From positions 464,001-528,000 of the forward strand of contig NZ_AP028127.1 of NCBI RefSeq assembly GCF_037076425.1: a DNA stretch of 64,000 nt, given 5' to 3'. The position numbers were made by a program, and so were the translations under genes. The notes under the pieces were generated by a model. The model saw nothing but the letters and a program-made list of their open reading frames with translations. It did no database searches and was not told the DNA's origin. Below, in pieces: positions 7,701 through 15,402 of the stretch (positions are counted from its first letter, which is position 1; each line of letters begins with the position of its first letter). Source of the stretch: Turicibacter faecis. Lineage in GTDB: Bacteria; Bacillota_I; Bacilli_A; MOL361; Turicibacteraceae.

Positions 7701-8907
7701 TTCGTTAAAATATACAGGACTTCCATGGGAGTACGGTCTATTCCAAACACATAAATCATTACTTGAGAATGATGTCCGTCATGAAACATGGATTCAGGTC
7801 GACGGACAAATCAAATCAGGGTATGATGTTGTTTTAGGAGCTATTCTTGGGGCAGATGAATTTGGATTTGGAACGATGTGTCTGGTGATGCTTGAATGCA
7901 TTGGATGTAAACAGTGTCATACGGGAAAATGCCCAGCGGGAATTACGACGCAAGACCAAAAATTACGTCAACGTCTGAAAGAGGATCCAACGATGTTAAA
8001 AACTTACTTTACATTTGTGGCCCAGCAGGTACGTGAATTAATGGCCTTGTTAGGGGTTCGTTCATTAGCAGAACTTCGTGGACGTACTGATTTACTTGAA
8101 TTAGTATCGCCGAATCCTTATCATTTAACACTAGATTGGCTAGAAGTATTGCCAGTGAATCAACCTATGCGTGTTGAAAATCCGGCGCTTCAACCGGTTC
8201 ATTTAAATGAGTCGGAGGTTAACGTGATCGATACGCAACTTCGTACACTGGGGGTTCAATTGGTGAGCGACTCGGCTCGTACGTTCCAAACCTATGGTTA
8301 TGCTGGGCAAAGCTTCGGGGCATTTATGAATGAGAGTGTTAAACTCATCCACACAGGATATGCGAATGACTATGTTGGAAAAGGATTAAGTGGTGGTCAA
8401 ATCGTCATTAAAGCGGACGAAACGACACGCGAAAAATCCATTGAAGACCCTAACTACACGAATCATCATTTAATTGCAGGAAATACAATTTTATACGGTG
8501 CAACTTCAGGATCATGTTATTTAGAAGGACGCGTAGGAGAACGATTTGCCGTTCGTAATTCGGGAGCTATTGCCCTTAATCATGGAATGGGCGTTCATGC
8601 GTGTGAATACATGACAGGTGGTGTGGTCGTTTCACTCGGTTCTGTTCAGGCAAATGTGGGGGCAGGAATGACGGGTGGACTCTTATTCTTGTACCAAGCA
8701 AAATATTTAGACGAGAAACTCAATCAATCTTACGTGCAAGTCTTTGAGATGAAGGACCGTCATCGTGAGATTTTAAAAGACATATTAACAGATTACGTGA
8801 AACAAACTGATAATCCGTTAGCAACGAAAATCTTAAAGAATTTTGATGATGAAGTTCATCAATTTACATTAGTGACATCAGCTGATTACTATCAATTAGA
8901 ATTATAA
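4747..8907 (+). CDS. gltB: Glutamate synthase, large (alpha) subunit
   Basis: 1386 residues, with ATG six bases after AGGAGG. Reaction (known): glutamine plus 2-oxoglutarate plus reductant gives two glutamates. Seen: a short propeptide then Cys7 (CGIGAIANLDG), the N-terminal nucleophile of the class II amidotransferase domain; a central domain; the FMN-binding synthase domain with GEGGELVERFG and GAKPGEGGHLP; the 3Fe-4S ligands Cys1051, Cys1057 and Cys1062 in the C-x5-C-x4-C spacing; and a GXGXG-type C-terminal domain with repeated glycines. It is about 100 residues shorter than the usual 1480-1520. No gltD (NADPH subunit) follows: a terminator comes at once. The partner must be encoded elsewhere, or the enzyme takes electrons from ferredoxin. 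Confidence 0.95.
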   Translation: MFDHSNCGIGAIANLDGTYSHNIIEQGMTLLKALSHRGGTSKDGTGDGCGILLQIPKTFYGKKHGINGDFAVMMTFLPKGENDRQLAKDHIYETIKELKLQLIKEIVVPVDASFLTPTATQTEPVPTQFIIDMTNQAETVLYKLHRFIEQKWKEEELSDRTCYILSCSSQTIVYKGLLRPDELPRYYLDLQDERFTSNFCIVHQRFSTNTKPSWNLAQPFRYLAHNGEINTVSGNINWSNARAGLSAYPEVFPICNEKHSDSANLDRTLEALLHENFTLEDAVTRLLPKAYEHDARLSDDLKAYYEYCGLKQEAWDGPAGVIVCDGHKLIATLDRNGLRPFRYVQTENQIVLASEIGVLNTPLEEIKVASRIQASEILCVDLDEQTVTTDADIKAVLSTQKPYREWLNERLIKPIATHSEQFLTEDFEHTAKKYFYTNAEYMQELKSLVENGKEAIGSFPYTAALNMLQARPQLFFDFFKQNFAQVTNPPLDSIREKSVFSLTTTVTSVTSLHDERLDYPVYEFSTPLLTGDQWMALSEEEAFDPRFIFLEYESTLKEAVDQLRHDVKKAVLAGSRLLILEQEAEGKTIPSLMATAIAHEVLVEMGKRLEVRLAVCCADARLPIHHAMLLAYGADIIYPYFCYEYIQHQTKLFADEAYDNYIAGCNQALLKLMAKMGVATVDSYRGSKVFEVVGLDQEVTALFTNQPSLFGGKTFEDLDAMMEDGVDISKANEYQNMDSVFMNHAYSKSFIKELKATIQANDYEAFKSVMEAERGRLINVRDCLSLKATEPLSLEEVQSTEEIVRHFVASAMSYGALSVEAHRTIARAMNELGAASNSGEGGELVERFGTITASKVKQVASGRFGVTYDYLKSAQEIQIKMAQGAKPGEGGHLPKSKVDEHIARVRYAKQGVDLISPPPHHDIYSIEDLAQLIDDLQTTNPSALISVKLASLPNVGTIANGVVKAGAKKVVISGFNGGTGASPKSSLKYTGLPWEYGLFQTHKSLLENDVRHETWIQVDGQIKSGYDVVLGAILGADEFGFGTMCLVMLECIGCKQCHTGKCPAGITTQDQKLRQRLKEDPTMLKTYFTFVAQQVRELMALLGVRSLAELRGRTDLLELVSPNPYHLTLDWLEVLPVNQPMRVENPALQPVHLNESEVNVIDTQLRTLGVQLVSDSARTFQTYGYAGQSFGAFMNESVKLIHTGYANDYVGKGLSGGQIVIKADETTREKSIEDPNYTNHHLIAGNTILYGATSGSCYLEGRVGERFAVRNSGAIALNHGMGVHACEYMTGGVVVSLGSVQANVGAGMTGGLLFLYQAKYLDEKLNQSYVQVFEMKDRHREILKDILTDYVKQTDNPLATKILKNFDDEVHQFTLVTSADYYQLEL

Positions 8908-8941
8908 AAAGAAGAACCCCTCATGATGGGGTTCTTCTTTT
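8906..8941. terminator. Bidirectional terminator after gltB
   Basis: AAAAAGAAGAACCCC (8906-8920) pairs with GGGGTTCTTCTTTT (8928-8941). It also serves the small minus-strand gene ending at 8940. Confidence 0.85.
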
Positions 8942-9047
8942 ATCGATGTAATAGTTTTTTTAACAGTCGAATGGGGGTGTAAATAATCGCAACATTAATT
9001 AAAAGAACAGCCATGAATTGAATAAGGATGATGATTAATTCTCCCAT
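8940..9047 (-). CDS. Small membrane peptide, 35 aa
   Basis: A 35-residue frame with a strong AGGAGG seven bases before its ATG (9047 downwards). The product is one hydrophobic helix (LIIILIQFMAVLLINVAIIY) followed by a basic tail (RLLKKLLHR). TATACT on the minus strand (9080-9075) can be its -10 box. The layout (strong site, single helix, basic end, terminator shared with gltB) resembles small membrane toxins or regulatory peptides, but the function is unknown. Confidence 0.6.
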   Translation of the reverse strand: MGELIIILIQFMAVLLINVAIIYTPIRLLKKLLHR

Positions 9048-9211
9048 CGTATCCCCTCCTTTCACTTGTTTATTAGTATAGCATATTTTAAAGCAGTGCA
9101 GGGAATGGGGTGTGCGTTTTCAATGGGATTATTTTAATCTCTTACTATCTATCTTATCGAAGTGGTGTTACAATGAAAGTACTGAGTTAATCAAGGAAAT
9201 GAGGTTTTTCA

Positions 9212-10396
9212 ATGTTACAACAATTTAAAAGAAATAAAGAGCGTTGGCAAAAGTATTTAGGATATTTCTTAGTTGGAGTAGGCGTTGTCGTTGTTTATTT
9301 TACCTTGCGGAATATCCACCTGATTATGGGCAGTCTAAAAAACTTCATTTTACTGATCCGCCCGATTATTATCGCCTTTGCGATTGCTTATATTTTAAAT
9401 CGTCCGATGCAATGGATTGAGCAGGCGTTAAGTCGGCTCACGAAACGGATGGTTAAACGAGACTTATCGTCGGGGTCGCGACGAGTTATCTCAATTTTAA
9501 TTTTATTCCTACTCGTTGTTGGAGCGATTTACTTCTTATTTAATAGCATTATTCCTCCAATCTTCACGAATTTACGTTTATTACTCGAGTCGCTTCCAGC
9601 CCTTCAATCAAGTATTAATCGCTATATGAATGAGTTTGGTCCGTATGTACAAACGGTGATTACAGAACAACAAATCGATCAAATTTCGCATTTAGTGACC
9701 AATATTTTGAGTTCATTAGGAACTCATGCCCTTCAAGTTGGAACAGGCGTGATTACGAATGTGACGGGCTTTGCGATTAGTACGCTAACGACGATTATTT
9801 TATCGGTGTACTTTTTAAAAGATAAAGAAGTGTTGATTGATTCGCTTCACAAAGGGGCACAGGCATTACTTTCAACACGTACCTTAAGACGTTGCAAGCA
9901 ATTGTTAGTCGATTTAGATACGGTATTTGGTGGATTTTTAATCGCCCAATTAATCGCGGCCTTGTTAGCCGGAGTTTGCTCAACGATTATTTTATTAATT
10001 ATTAATCATCCATTCGCAATTTTAGTCGGATTAGTGACGGGGATTGCTAACGTTATTCCATATATCGGTCCGATTCTTGGAGCGGTGTTAGGATTTGTAT
10101 TAGCTTTATTTTCAAGTTGGCAACTGGCAGTCTTAACGCTTATTTTATTGACCATTTATCAACAACTCGATGCGAATGTCATTCAACCGAAATTGTTGAG
10201 TAATAGTGTTGGACTGAATCCGGTGTGGGTACTGATTGCCATTCTTATTGGCGGACATTATTTAGGCATGCTTGGAATGATTGTGTCGATTCCATCAGCT
10301 GCACTCGCTCAAATTTATTTAAGTCGTCGTTATCATCGCCTGAAACAATCTGGGATGTTGACGGAAAAAGGGTTTGCAAGCGATGAAACTAATTAG
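9212..10396 (+). CDS. AI-2E family transporter (PerM/YdbI/YtvI-like permease)
   Basis: 394 residues with eight predicted membrane segments. Residues 15-60 and 85-110 are the first hydrophobic pairs, then a soluble stretch (about 115-165), then paired segments to residue 370. The C-terminal region carries NVIPYIGPILGAVLGF and a DANVIQPKLLSNSVGLNP stretch typical of the family (formerly DUF20). Known: members export autoinducer-2 in some bacteria and act as Na+/H+ antiporters or unknown permeases in others, so the substrate is open. The start follows GAGG with seven bases between. It is a single-gene unit between terminators. Confidence 0.88.
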   Translation: MLQQFKRNKERWQKYLGYFLVGVGVVVVYFTLRNIHLIMGSLKNFILLIRPIIIAFAIAYILNRPMQWIEQALSRLTKRMVKRDLSSGSRRVISILILFLLVVGAIYFLFNSIIPPIFTNLRLLLESLPALQSSINRYMNEFGPYVQTVITEQQIDQISHLVTNILSSLGTHALQVGTGVITNVTGFAISTLTTIILSVYFLKDKEVLIDSLHKGAQALLSTRTLRRCKQLLVDLDTVFGGFLIAQLIAALLAGVCSTIILLIINHPFAILVGLVTGIANVIPYIGPILGAVLGFVLALFSSWQLAVLTLILLTIYQQLDANVIQPKLLSNSVGLNPVWVLIAILIGGHYLGMLGMIVSIPSAALAQIYLSRRYHRLKQSGMLTEKGFASDETN

Positions 10397-10442
10397 TGTG
10401 GTAAAGAAATAGCAAAATGAAATATTTTTTGTATGTTGGAGT

Positions 10443-10480
10443 AAAAAACGCTAGAGTTTAAAGGAGCTTTAGCGTTTTTT
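10443..10480 (+). terminator. Intrinsic terminator
   Basis: AAAAAACGCTAGAG (10443-10456) pairs with CTTTAGCGTTTTTT (10467-10480) with one G-T pair. Confidence 0.85.
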
Positions 10481-10599
10481 ATTTCAAAGAATTAAATCGG
10501 CTAATTTCGTAAAAAATAGTAAAATGGAAAGGAGGGAACTGCTCCGCTTAACACGCTCATGCTCTTTAAGTTTAAGGTGCTACGGGTAGCAGGATTCGG

Positions 10600-11589
10600 A
10601 TGTTTAAACCTTATCATGTGTATATTGAAAAAGAGGCCTTGTCTTATAAACAGACAAAGGAACTGAAGAAACAGTTAGAAAGTAGGCATCTTCCTATCGA
10701 TGTGATTGAGAATGGGCAAACAAAGGTTGCTAAGGGGAGGGATACCTCTGGTGATGAGGTGCTCATGATTAGTGTGTATAAAAACCAGGAATTTAGGGCG
10801 GCCCCTCCATTTGCGGATTATGCGATTCCTTTTGTATCGGGGTGCGTAGGAAGGTGTGAATATTGTCGGGCAGCTCAGTGCCGGTCATTTGTGAGGGTAT
10901 ACGTGAATGAAAATGATTTATTGAAAAAGGTAAAAAGATACGCTCAAAAGGGGTTAGCAGTGACGTTTGAAGGTTCTTTAGAGGCGGATCCTATTCCTAC
11001 GGAACCGTATACGCACGCCTTAGCCCATATGATTGAATTCACGGCTAAGCAGCCGAATGTTTTCTTTACTTTTACGACTAAATTTACAGACGTTGATTCC
11101 TTGTTATGCCTAAATCATCAGGAACGGACGAAAGTGCGTTTTTCGATTAATACGGATACCGTGATTTCTAGTTTTGAGGAGGGAACGCCAAGTATGAAAG
11201 AGCGGATTATGGCCGCCTTTAAGATGATGAAGGCGGGCTATCCAGTTGGGTTTGTTATTGCGCCTGTCTTCGTTTACCCTAATTGGAAGGAGGACTACCT
11301 TATGTTAATTAAACGGCTAAAGGAATATTTAGAATCTGCACATCCCTCCCAACCAGTGACTTTTGAAATTATGGCTCATCGCTTTATGAAAGTTGCTAAA
11401 AATCATCTCTTTCAAGTCGTTGAAGATCCCTATCTTCCAGTAGATATTCAAGAAATGTCTTACAAGTATGGCCCTTACTTTTACGGTAAAAACAGTTACG
11501 ATGTCGCTACGATGGATCAAATAAAGGAGTTATTTGAATTCGGGCTTGCCCATCTCCCATTTAACTATGAGATTAAATATATCGTATAA
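10600..11589 (+). CDS. Spore photoproduct lyase-like radical SAM protein, catalytic Cys absent
   Basis: 329 residues, collinear with SplB (usual about 340) over the full length. Seen: the radical SAM cluster Cys82-x3-Cys86-x2-Cys89 in SGCVGRCEYC, then VRVYVN, TTKFTDVD, KVRFSINTDTV, AGYPVGFVIAP and the end FNYEIKYIV, all in SplB order. The block that in SplB reads FEASCTSDIVGIDHLTH reads FEGSLEADPIPTEPYTH at equal length, so the catalytic H-donor Cys (C141 in B. subtilis) is Leu127. The Tyr after the third cluster Cys (Y99) is Arg90. Known: these residues form the hydrogen-transfer chain that repairs spore photoproduct. Inference: altered chemistry or substrate. No clear ribosome binding site precedes ATG 10600; a strong GGAGGG lies 65 bases further up. 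Confidence 0.85.
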   Translation: MFKPYHVYIEKEALSYKQTKELKKQLESRHLPIDVIENGQTKVAKGRDTSGDEVLMISVYKNQEFRAAPPFADYAIPFVSGCVGRCEYCRAAQCRSFVRVYVNENDLLKKVKRYAQKGLAVTFEGSLEADPIPTEPYTHALAHMIEFTAKQPNVFFTFTTKFTDVDSLLCLNHQERTKVRFSINTDTVISSFEEGTPSMKERIMAAFKMMKAGYPVGFVIAPVFVYPNWKEDYLMLIKRLKEYLESAHPSQPVTFEIMAHRFMKVAKNHLFQVVEDPYLPVDIQEMSYKYGPYFYGKNSYDVATMDQIKELFEFGLAHLPFNYEIKYIV

Positions 11590-11621
11590 ATCCTAATCTG
11601 AGCGCATTAACTATAAAAAAT

Positions 11622-11667
11622 AAAACTCGTAGAGTCTATCCCAAGGGGCGATCTACGAGTTTTTGTT
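11622..11667 (+). terminator. Intrinsic terminator
   Basis: AAAACTCGTAGA (11622-11633) pairs with TCTACGAGTTTT (11652-11663), followed by TTGTTT. Confidence 0.8.
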
Positions 11668-11911
11668 TGATAACATTCATTAATTTTTGGTCGACTGATT
11701 CCGTTATTTTTTACGGGGGTGTGACGACTTTTGGCATAAGCGAAAAGTCCCTCATTTGATGGAAAGAAGTTCTCAGGTATAGGTCATCTTCGCTGCTAAA
11801 TTTTTTCTTCGTTTGACACAGTGATTGGCCATGACTTGAAAAAAGATAAAAAAGAGGGTATCGTCATTTTATCAACTCTTAATATCGAATAATAGTAGGG
11901 GGGGGTCATGG

Positions 11912-12323
11912 ATGAAAAAATTTAGTTATCGCTTTTTTAGCTTTTATATGTTTAGCGTTGAGTATAAAAAACATTTCGTGTGTATATCATTCAAAGGAAC
12001 TATTTATTGAAAAAAATAGTTTACCTGAAAATCAAGTTCCGAAAATCATTCATTCACAAGAAATGATGGATGAATTTATATTCGGCTTCATTCATTCAGA
12101 AAATAGGAAAGTTGAGCTACCGGGCTCAAAACCAGATTATGCGATTAAAATCGCCACTAAGCAAAAAAATATTTGGTGGTTAGAAAATTTTATTTGGATC
12201 AATCAAGATCAAATCATCACTAGCAACAACAATGATTTAGAAAAAAATGAAGGAACGCTCTATAAAAAAGGAACAGGAATATATCACACGATAAATTCAA
12301 TTTTAAGTGAAGGAGGGTTATAA
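11912..12323 (+). pseudogene. Lipoprotein-like small gene with a frameshift in its signal peptide
   Basis: From lysine codon 11916 the frame to TAA 12321-12323 reads as a hydrophobic leader (LVIAFLAFICLALSIKNISC) followed by a soluble part of about 110 residues. In that frame no good start exists: TGA at 11913 overlaps the natural ATG 11912. Removing one base of the A6 run (11915-11920) would join ATG to the leader as M-K-N-L-V-I-A. The upstream site is an odd G8 run (11898-11905). Only a weak TTG at 11958 opens the frame as it stands. It is either a recently broken gene, a slippage-controlled gene or a sequencing error. The family was not recognised. Confidence 0.5.
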
Positions 12324-12417
12324 ATATAATTGATTGCACCTTTACGGCCTGTTTTCATAAGGGATATAATCCAAATATACGTATACTTTTTTTTCCTGTA
12401 AAACGCTATCGTAAAGC

Positions 12418-12446
12418 TTTACAAATAAATTTTTACGTGATATGAT
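12418..12446 (+). promoter_or_regulatory. Promoter of the beta-glucoside operon
   Basis: TTTACA (12418-12423), a 17-base spacer and TATGAT (12441-12446). The -35 is embedded in the perfect palindrome GTAAAGCTTTAC (12411-12422), which could bind a regulator. It is not a canonical cre site because the centre is GC, not CG. Confidence 0.7.
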
Positions 12447-12454
12447 GAACGTAA

Positions 12455-12514
12455 GGATTGTAACTGGTTAGGCAGGCAAAACCCACTTCTATAGGGAGGG
12501 TTTTGCCTTTTTTT
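12455..12514 (+). promoter_or_regulatory. RAT antiterminator with overlapping terminator
   Basis: The stretch starting GGATTGTAACTGGTTA and ending GGCAGGCAAAACC (12455-12483) matches the ribonucleic antiterminator bound by BglG/LicT proteins. AGGCAAAACC within it also pairs with GGTTTTGCCT (12499-12508), followed by T7, forming the competing terminator. Known mechanism: when the sugar is present, the unphosphorylated antiterminator stabilises the RAT and transcription continues into the operon. Confidence 0.92.
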
Positions 12515-12543
12515 AATGCCTTTATAATGGGAGGGGAAAGTAG

Positions 12544-13386
12544 ATGTATATTGAAAAGGTACTCAACAATAATGCGTTTATATCTCTGGATGAAAATGGT
12601 GAAGAGATAATTGTAATGGGTAAAGGAATAGCGTTTGGAAAGAAGGGGCAGCAAGAAGTTAATCTCACGAATAAAAACTATAAAGTATTTTCATGTAAGG
12701 ATAAAAGTATTAATCATAAATTAATTAATATTGTTTCGGATTTGCCACAAGAATATATTTTATTAACCCGTAAGATTATTTCGATGTTTGAGAAAGAATA
12801 TAATAAAAAGTTAAATGAAATTATTTATGTAAGTTTAACGGAACATATTCATGGCGCTATTGAACGTTATCATCAAGGAATTCAAGTGAAAAACCCATTA
12901 TTAATGGAAATTAAACGACTCTTTGCTGAGGAATATGAAATTGGGCGTCGGGCTTTAACGATGATTCAACAGGAGTTGGGAGTTATATTTGAGGAAGATG
13001 AAGCGGGGTATATTGCGTATCATATCGTGAATGCCGAACTTAATAATGATATGATAAATATTGCCAATATAACAAAAGTAATGCAGCAAGTATTAAATGT
13101 CATTAAATATCATTTTAAAGTAGAGTTTAATGAGGAATCTAGTACGTATTACCGATTTATTACGCATTTAAAGTTTTTTGCTCAGCGTATTTTTAGTCAT
13201 AAGGTTTACGAGGATGAGGATACCGAATTATTTTTTATTTTAAAGGAAAAGTATCAGGAGAGTTATCATTGCACCGTGAAAATAAAGGAATTAATCTATC
13301 AGAACTATAATTACGAGTTATCACTCGAGGAACAACTGTATTTAATGATTCACATTGAAAGAATTAGAACGAAGTCAATCATATAG
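12544..13386 (+). CDS. licT: BglG/LicT family transcription antiterminator
   Basis: 280 residues, with ATG preceded by GGGAGGGG. Residues 1-55 form the RNA-binding CAT domain (MYIEKVLNNNAFISLDENGE, then IVMGKGIAFGKK). Two PRD domains follow (about 65-170 and 171-280) with conserved histidines such as those in LTEHIHGAIERY and IAYHIVNAEL, which receive phosphate from HPr or from the PTS transporter. It lies directly behind its own RAT/terminator and before the PTS gene, the classic autoregulated order. It senses beta-glucoside flux (inference from the adjacent transporter). Confidence 0.95.
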   Translation: MYIEKVLNNNAFISLDENGEEIIVMGKGIAFGKKGQQEVNLTNKNYKVFSCKDKSINHKLINIVSDLPQEYILLTRKIISMFEKEYNKKLNEIIYVSLTEHIHGAIERYHQGIQVKNPLLMEIKRLFAEEYEIGRRALTMIQQELGVIFEEDEAGYIAYHIVNAELNNDMINIANITKVMQQVLNVIKYHFKVEFNEESSTYYRFITHLKFFAQRIFSHKVYEDEDTELFFILKEKYQESYHCTVKIKELIYQNYNYELSLEEQLYLMIHIERIRTKSII

Positions 13387-13432
13387 ATTCGGTAATAATG
13401 CTAGATAGTCGACTAGCTTATTATATATAAAA

Positions 13433-13479
13433 GGTTGTAACTACGTTATAGATATGTATCTATAGACGTAGGCAAAACT
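13433..13479 (+). promoter_or_regulatory. RAT-like hairpin before the PTS gene, no terminator
   Basis: GGTTGTAACTACG (13433-13445) and CGTAGGCAAAACT (13467-13479) match the two conserved arms of a RAT. They are separated by an extra perfect helix, TATAGATA/TATCTATA. No T-run terminator overlaps it, unlike the first RAT. It lies between licT and the PTS gene. It may bind the same antiterminator, or be a relic whose terminator was lost. Confidence 0.55.
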
Positions 13480-13514
13480 TCATTTTATTTGTTTAAATGA
13501 ATGGAGGAGAAAAA

Positions 13515-15392
13515 ATGGATTGCAAAAAATTAGCAGAAGGAATTCTTGAAAAGGTGGGGGGAAAGGAGAATATTGAATCGGTTGTTCATTGTATGACAAG
13601 GCTCCGCTTTGTTTTAAAGGATGAAAATCTAGCAGATGACGATCAAGTAAAAAAAATCGAGGGAGTTATCGGTCTCATGAAGAAGAATGGCCAATACCAG
13701 ATTATTATTGGTAATGAGGTAGCATCGGTGTATAAGGAGATTTGTACATTAGGTCATTTTAAGGAAAACATGTCAGGTGGTTCAATCAAGAAGAAAAAAC
13801 AAAACATTATTTCTGAAATCTTGGATATCATCTCAAGTGTCATGTCCCCAGTTATTCCGGCTATCATTGGGGCAGCAATGATTAAAGTTTTATTAACCGT
13901 TTTACCGATGTTAGGGTTGTTAAATAATACAAGTCAAACGTATGAATTGTTATCAGTGATTGGGGATGGGGCCTTCTTCTTTATGCCAGTTTTAATTGGA
14001 ATGTCGGCGGCTAAACGATTTGATGCTAATCCTTATTATGCAGTGAGTATTGCCTTGATTTTGTTACATCCTAATTTCATTGCTCTTTTAAATGGGGCAA
14101 ATGAGGCAGGAGAAACGATTAAGTTCTTTAATTTAATCCCAGTGACTTATGCTAATTATGCTTATTCAGTCATTCCGATTATTTTATCTGTTGCAATTTT
14201 ACCTTATATTGAGCGGCTAGTTGATAAAATAACGCCAAGCATTACAAAGAACTTCTTAAAACCAATGCTTGTCATGTTATTTATAGCACCTATTGTTATG
14301 GTTGTTATTGGTCCACTTGGGGCTATTTTGGGAGATGGCTTATCGGCCTTTGTTTATTTCATCCAAGATAAATTAGGATTTATTGCGGTTGGTTTAATAG
14401 CAGCTATATTCCCATTTATTGTTATGACGGGAATGCATCATGCCTTTACTCCAATTAAATTGGGCGTTTTAGCCACAACAGGTTTTGAAGGATTTATTTG
14501 TATCGCAGAATTTTGTTCAAACATGGCTCAAGGGGCGGCTGCATTAGCTGTAGCCATGAAATCTAAGAATTCTGCTACTAAACAAAATGCAGGTTCCTCA
14601 GCCTTTTCAGCTCTAGTGGCAGGAATTACAGAGCCAGCATTATACGGAACAAATCTACGTCTAAAGAGACCGATGATTGGAGCTTGCCTAGGAGGATTGA
14701 TCGGTGGATTAACGGGCGGCTTCTTCCAAGTAAAATGTTATGGAGTAGCAACACCGGCTATTGTAACTCTCCCACAATATCTTGAAGAGGGAAATCCTCA
14801 AAGTCTGATTTATATTTTAATTACATTAGGGGTAACGATTGTTTCAACGTTTGTGATTACATATATCGTTGGATTTGAGGAACAAGTTGAAGGAAATAAT
14901 GAGGAAGTTGCGAACGAGGAGTCTATCCTTCCTTTAAATACGGGAGTAAACATTATGAGTCCTTTAGAAGGGCATATGATTGATTTATCCCAAGTGAATG
15001 ATGTTACATTTTCTAGTGGAGTAATGGGGGATGGGATTGCGATTATCCCAACAAAGGGCCGAGTGATTGCGCCATTTGATGGAAAAATAGACGTTTTCTT
15101 CAAGACGCATCATGCGATAGGGTTAAGAAGTGAAACGGGTGTTGAGTTATTAATTCACGTAGGTTTAGATACTGTAAATCTAGAAGGAAAATACTTTACT
15201 CCGTATAAAAAACAAGGAGATTCAATTAAATCAGGTGATGTTATTTTAGAATTTGATTTAGAAAAAATTAAAGAAGCTGGCTATGAATTAACTACACCGA
15301 TTATTGTTACTAATACACAGCAATTTATGGATATCATTGCTAAGGAAAAAGAGGTTGTAACATTTAATGATCAAGTGTTAGCTATTATTTAA
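13515..15392 (+). CDS. bglP: PTS beta-glucoside transporter subunit IIBCA
   Basis: 625 residues from ATG 13515, placed after GGAGGAG; an upstream in-frame ATG at 13497 precedes that site. Domain order B-C-A: the EIIB phosphocysteine Cys26 in HCMTRLRF; an EIIC membrane domain of about ten segments (residues 100-455) with GITEPALYGTNLRLKRP; and EIIA from about residue 475 with phosphohistidine His548 in LLIHVGLDTVNLEG. Known: it imports and phosphorylates aryl-beta-glucosides or cellobiose-like sugars, and phosphorylates LicT when sugar is absent. It lies ten bases before the phospho-glucosidase gene. Confidence 0.95.
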   Translation: MDCKKLAEGILEKVGGKENIESVVHCMTRLRFVLKDENLADDDQVKKIEGVIGLMKKNGQYQIIIGNEVASVYKEICTLGHFKENMSGGSIKKKKQNIISEILDIISSVMSPVIPAIIGAAMIKVLLTVLPMLGLLNNTSQTYELLSVIGDGAFFFMPVLIGMSAAKRFDANPYYAVSIALILLHPNFIALLNGANEAGETIKFFNLIPVTYANYAYSVIPIILSVAILPYIERLVDKITPSITKNFLKPMLVMLFIAPIVMVVIGPLGAILGDGLSAFVYFIQDKLGFIAVGLIAAIFPFIVMTGMHHAFTPIKLGVLATTGFEGFICIAEFCSNMAQGAAALAVAMKSKNSATKQNAGSSAFSALVAGITEPALYGTNLRLKRPMIGACLGGLIGGLTGGFFQVKCYGVATPAIVTLPQYLEEGNPQSLIYILITLGVTIVSTFVITYIVGFEEQVEGNNEEVANEESILPLNTGVNIMSPLEGHMIDLSQVNDVTFSSGVMGDGIAIIPTKGRVIAPFDGKIDVFFKTHHAIGLRSETGVELLIHVGLDTVNLEGKYFTPYKKQGDSIKSGDVILEFDLEKIKEAGYELTTPIIVTNTQQFMDIIAKEKEVVTFNDQVLAII

Positions 15393-15402
15393 TGAGGGGG
15401 AT

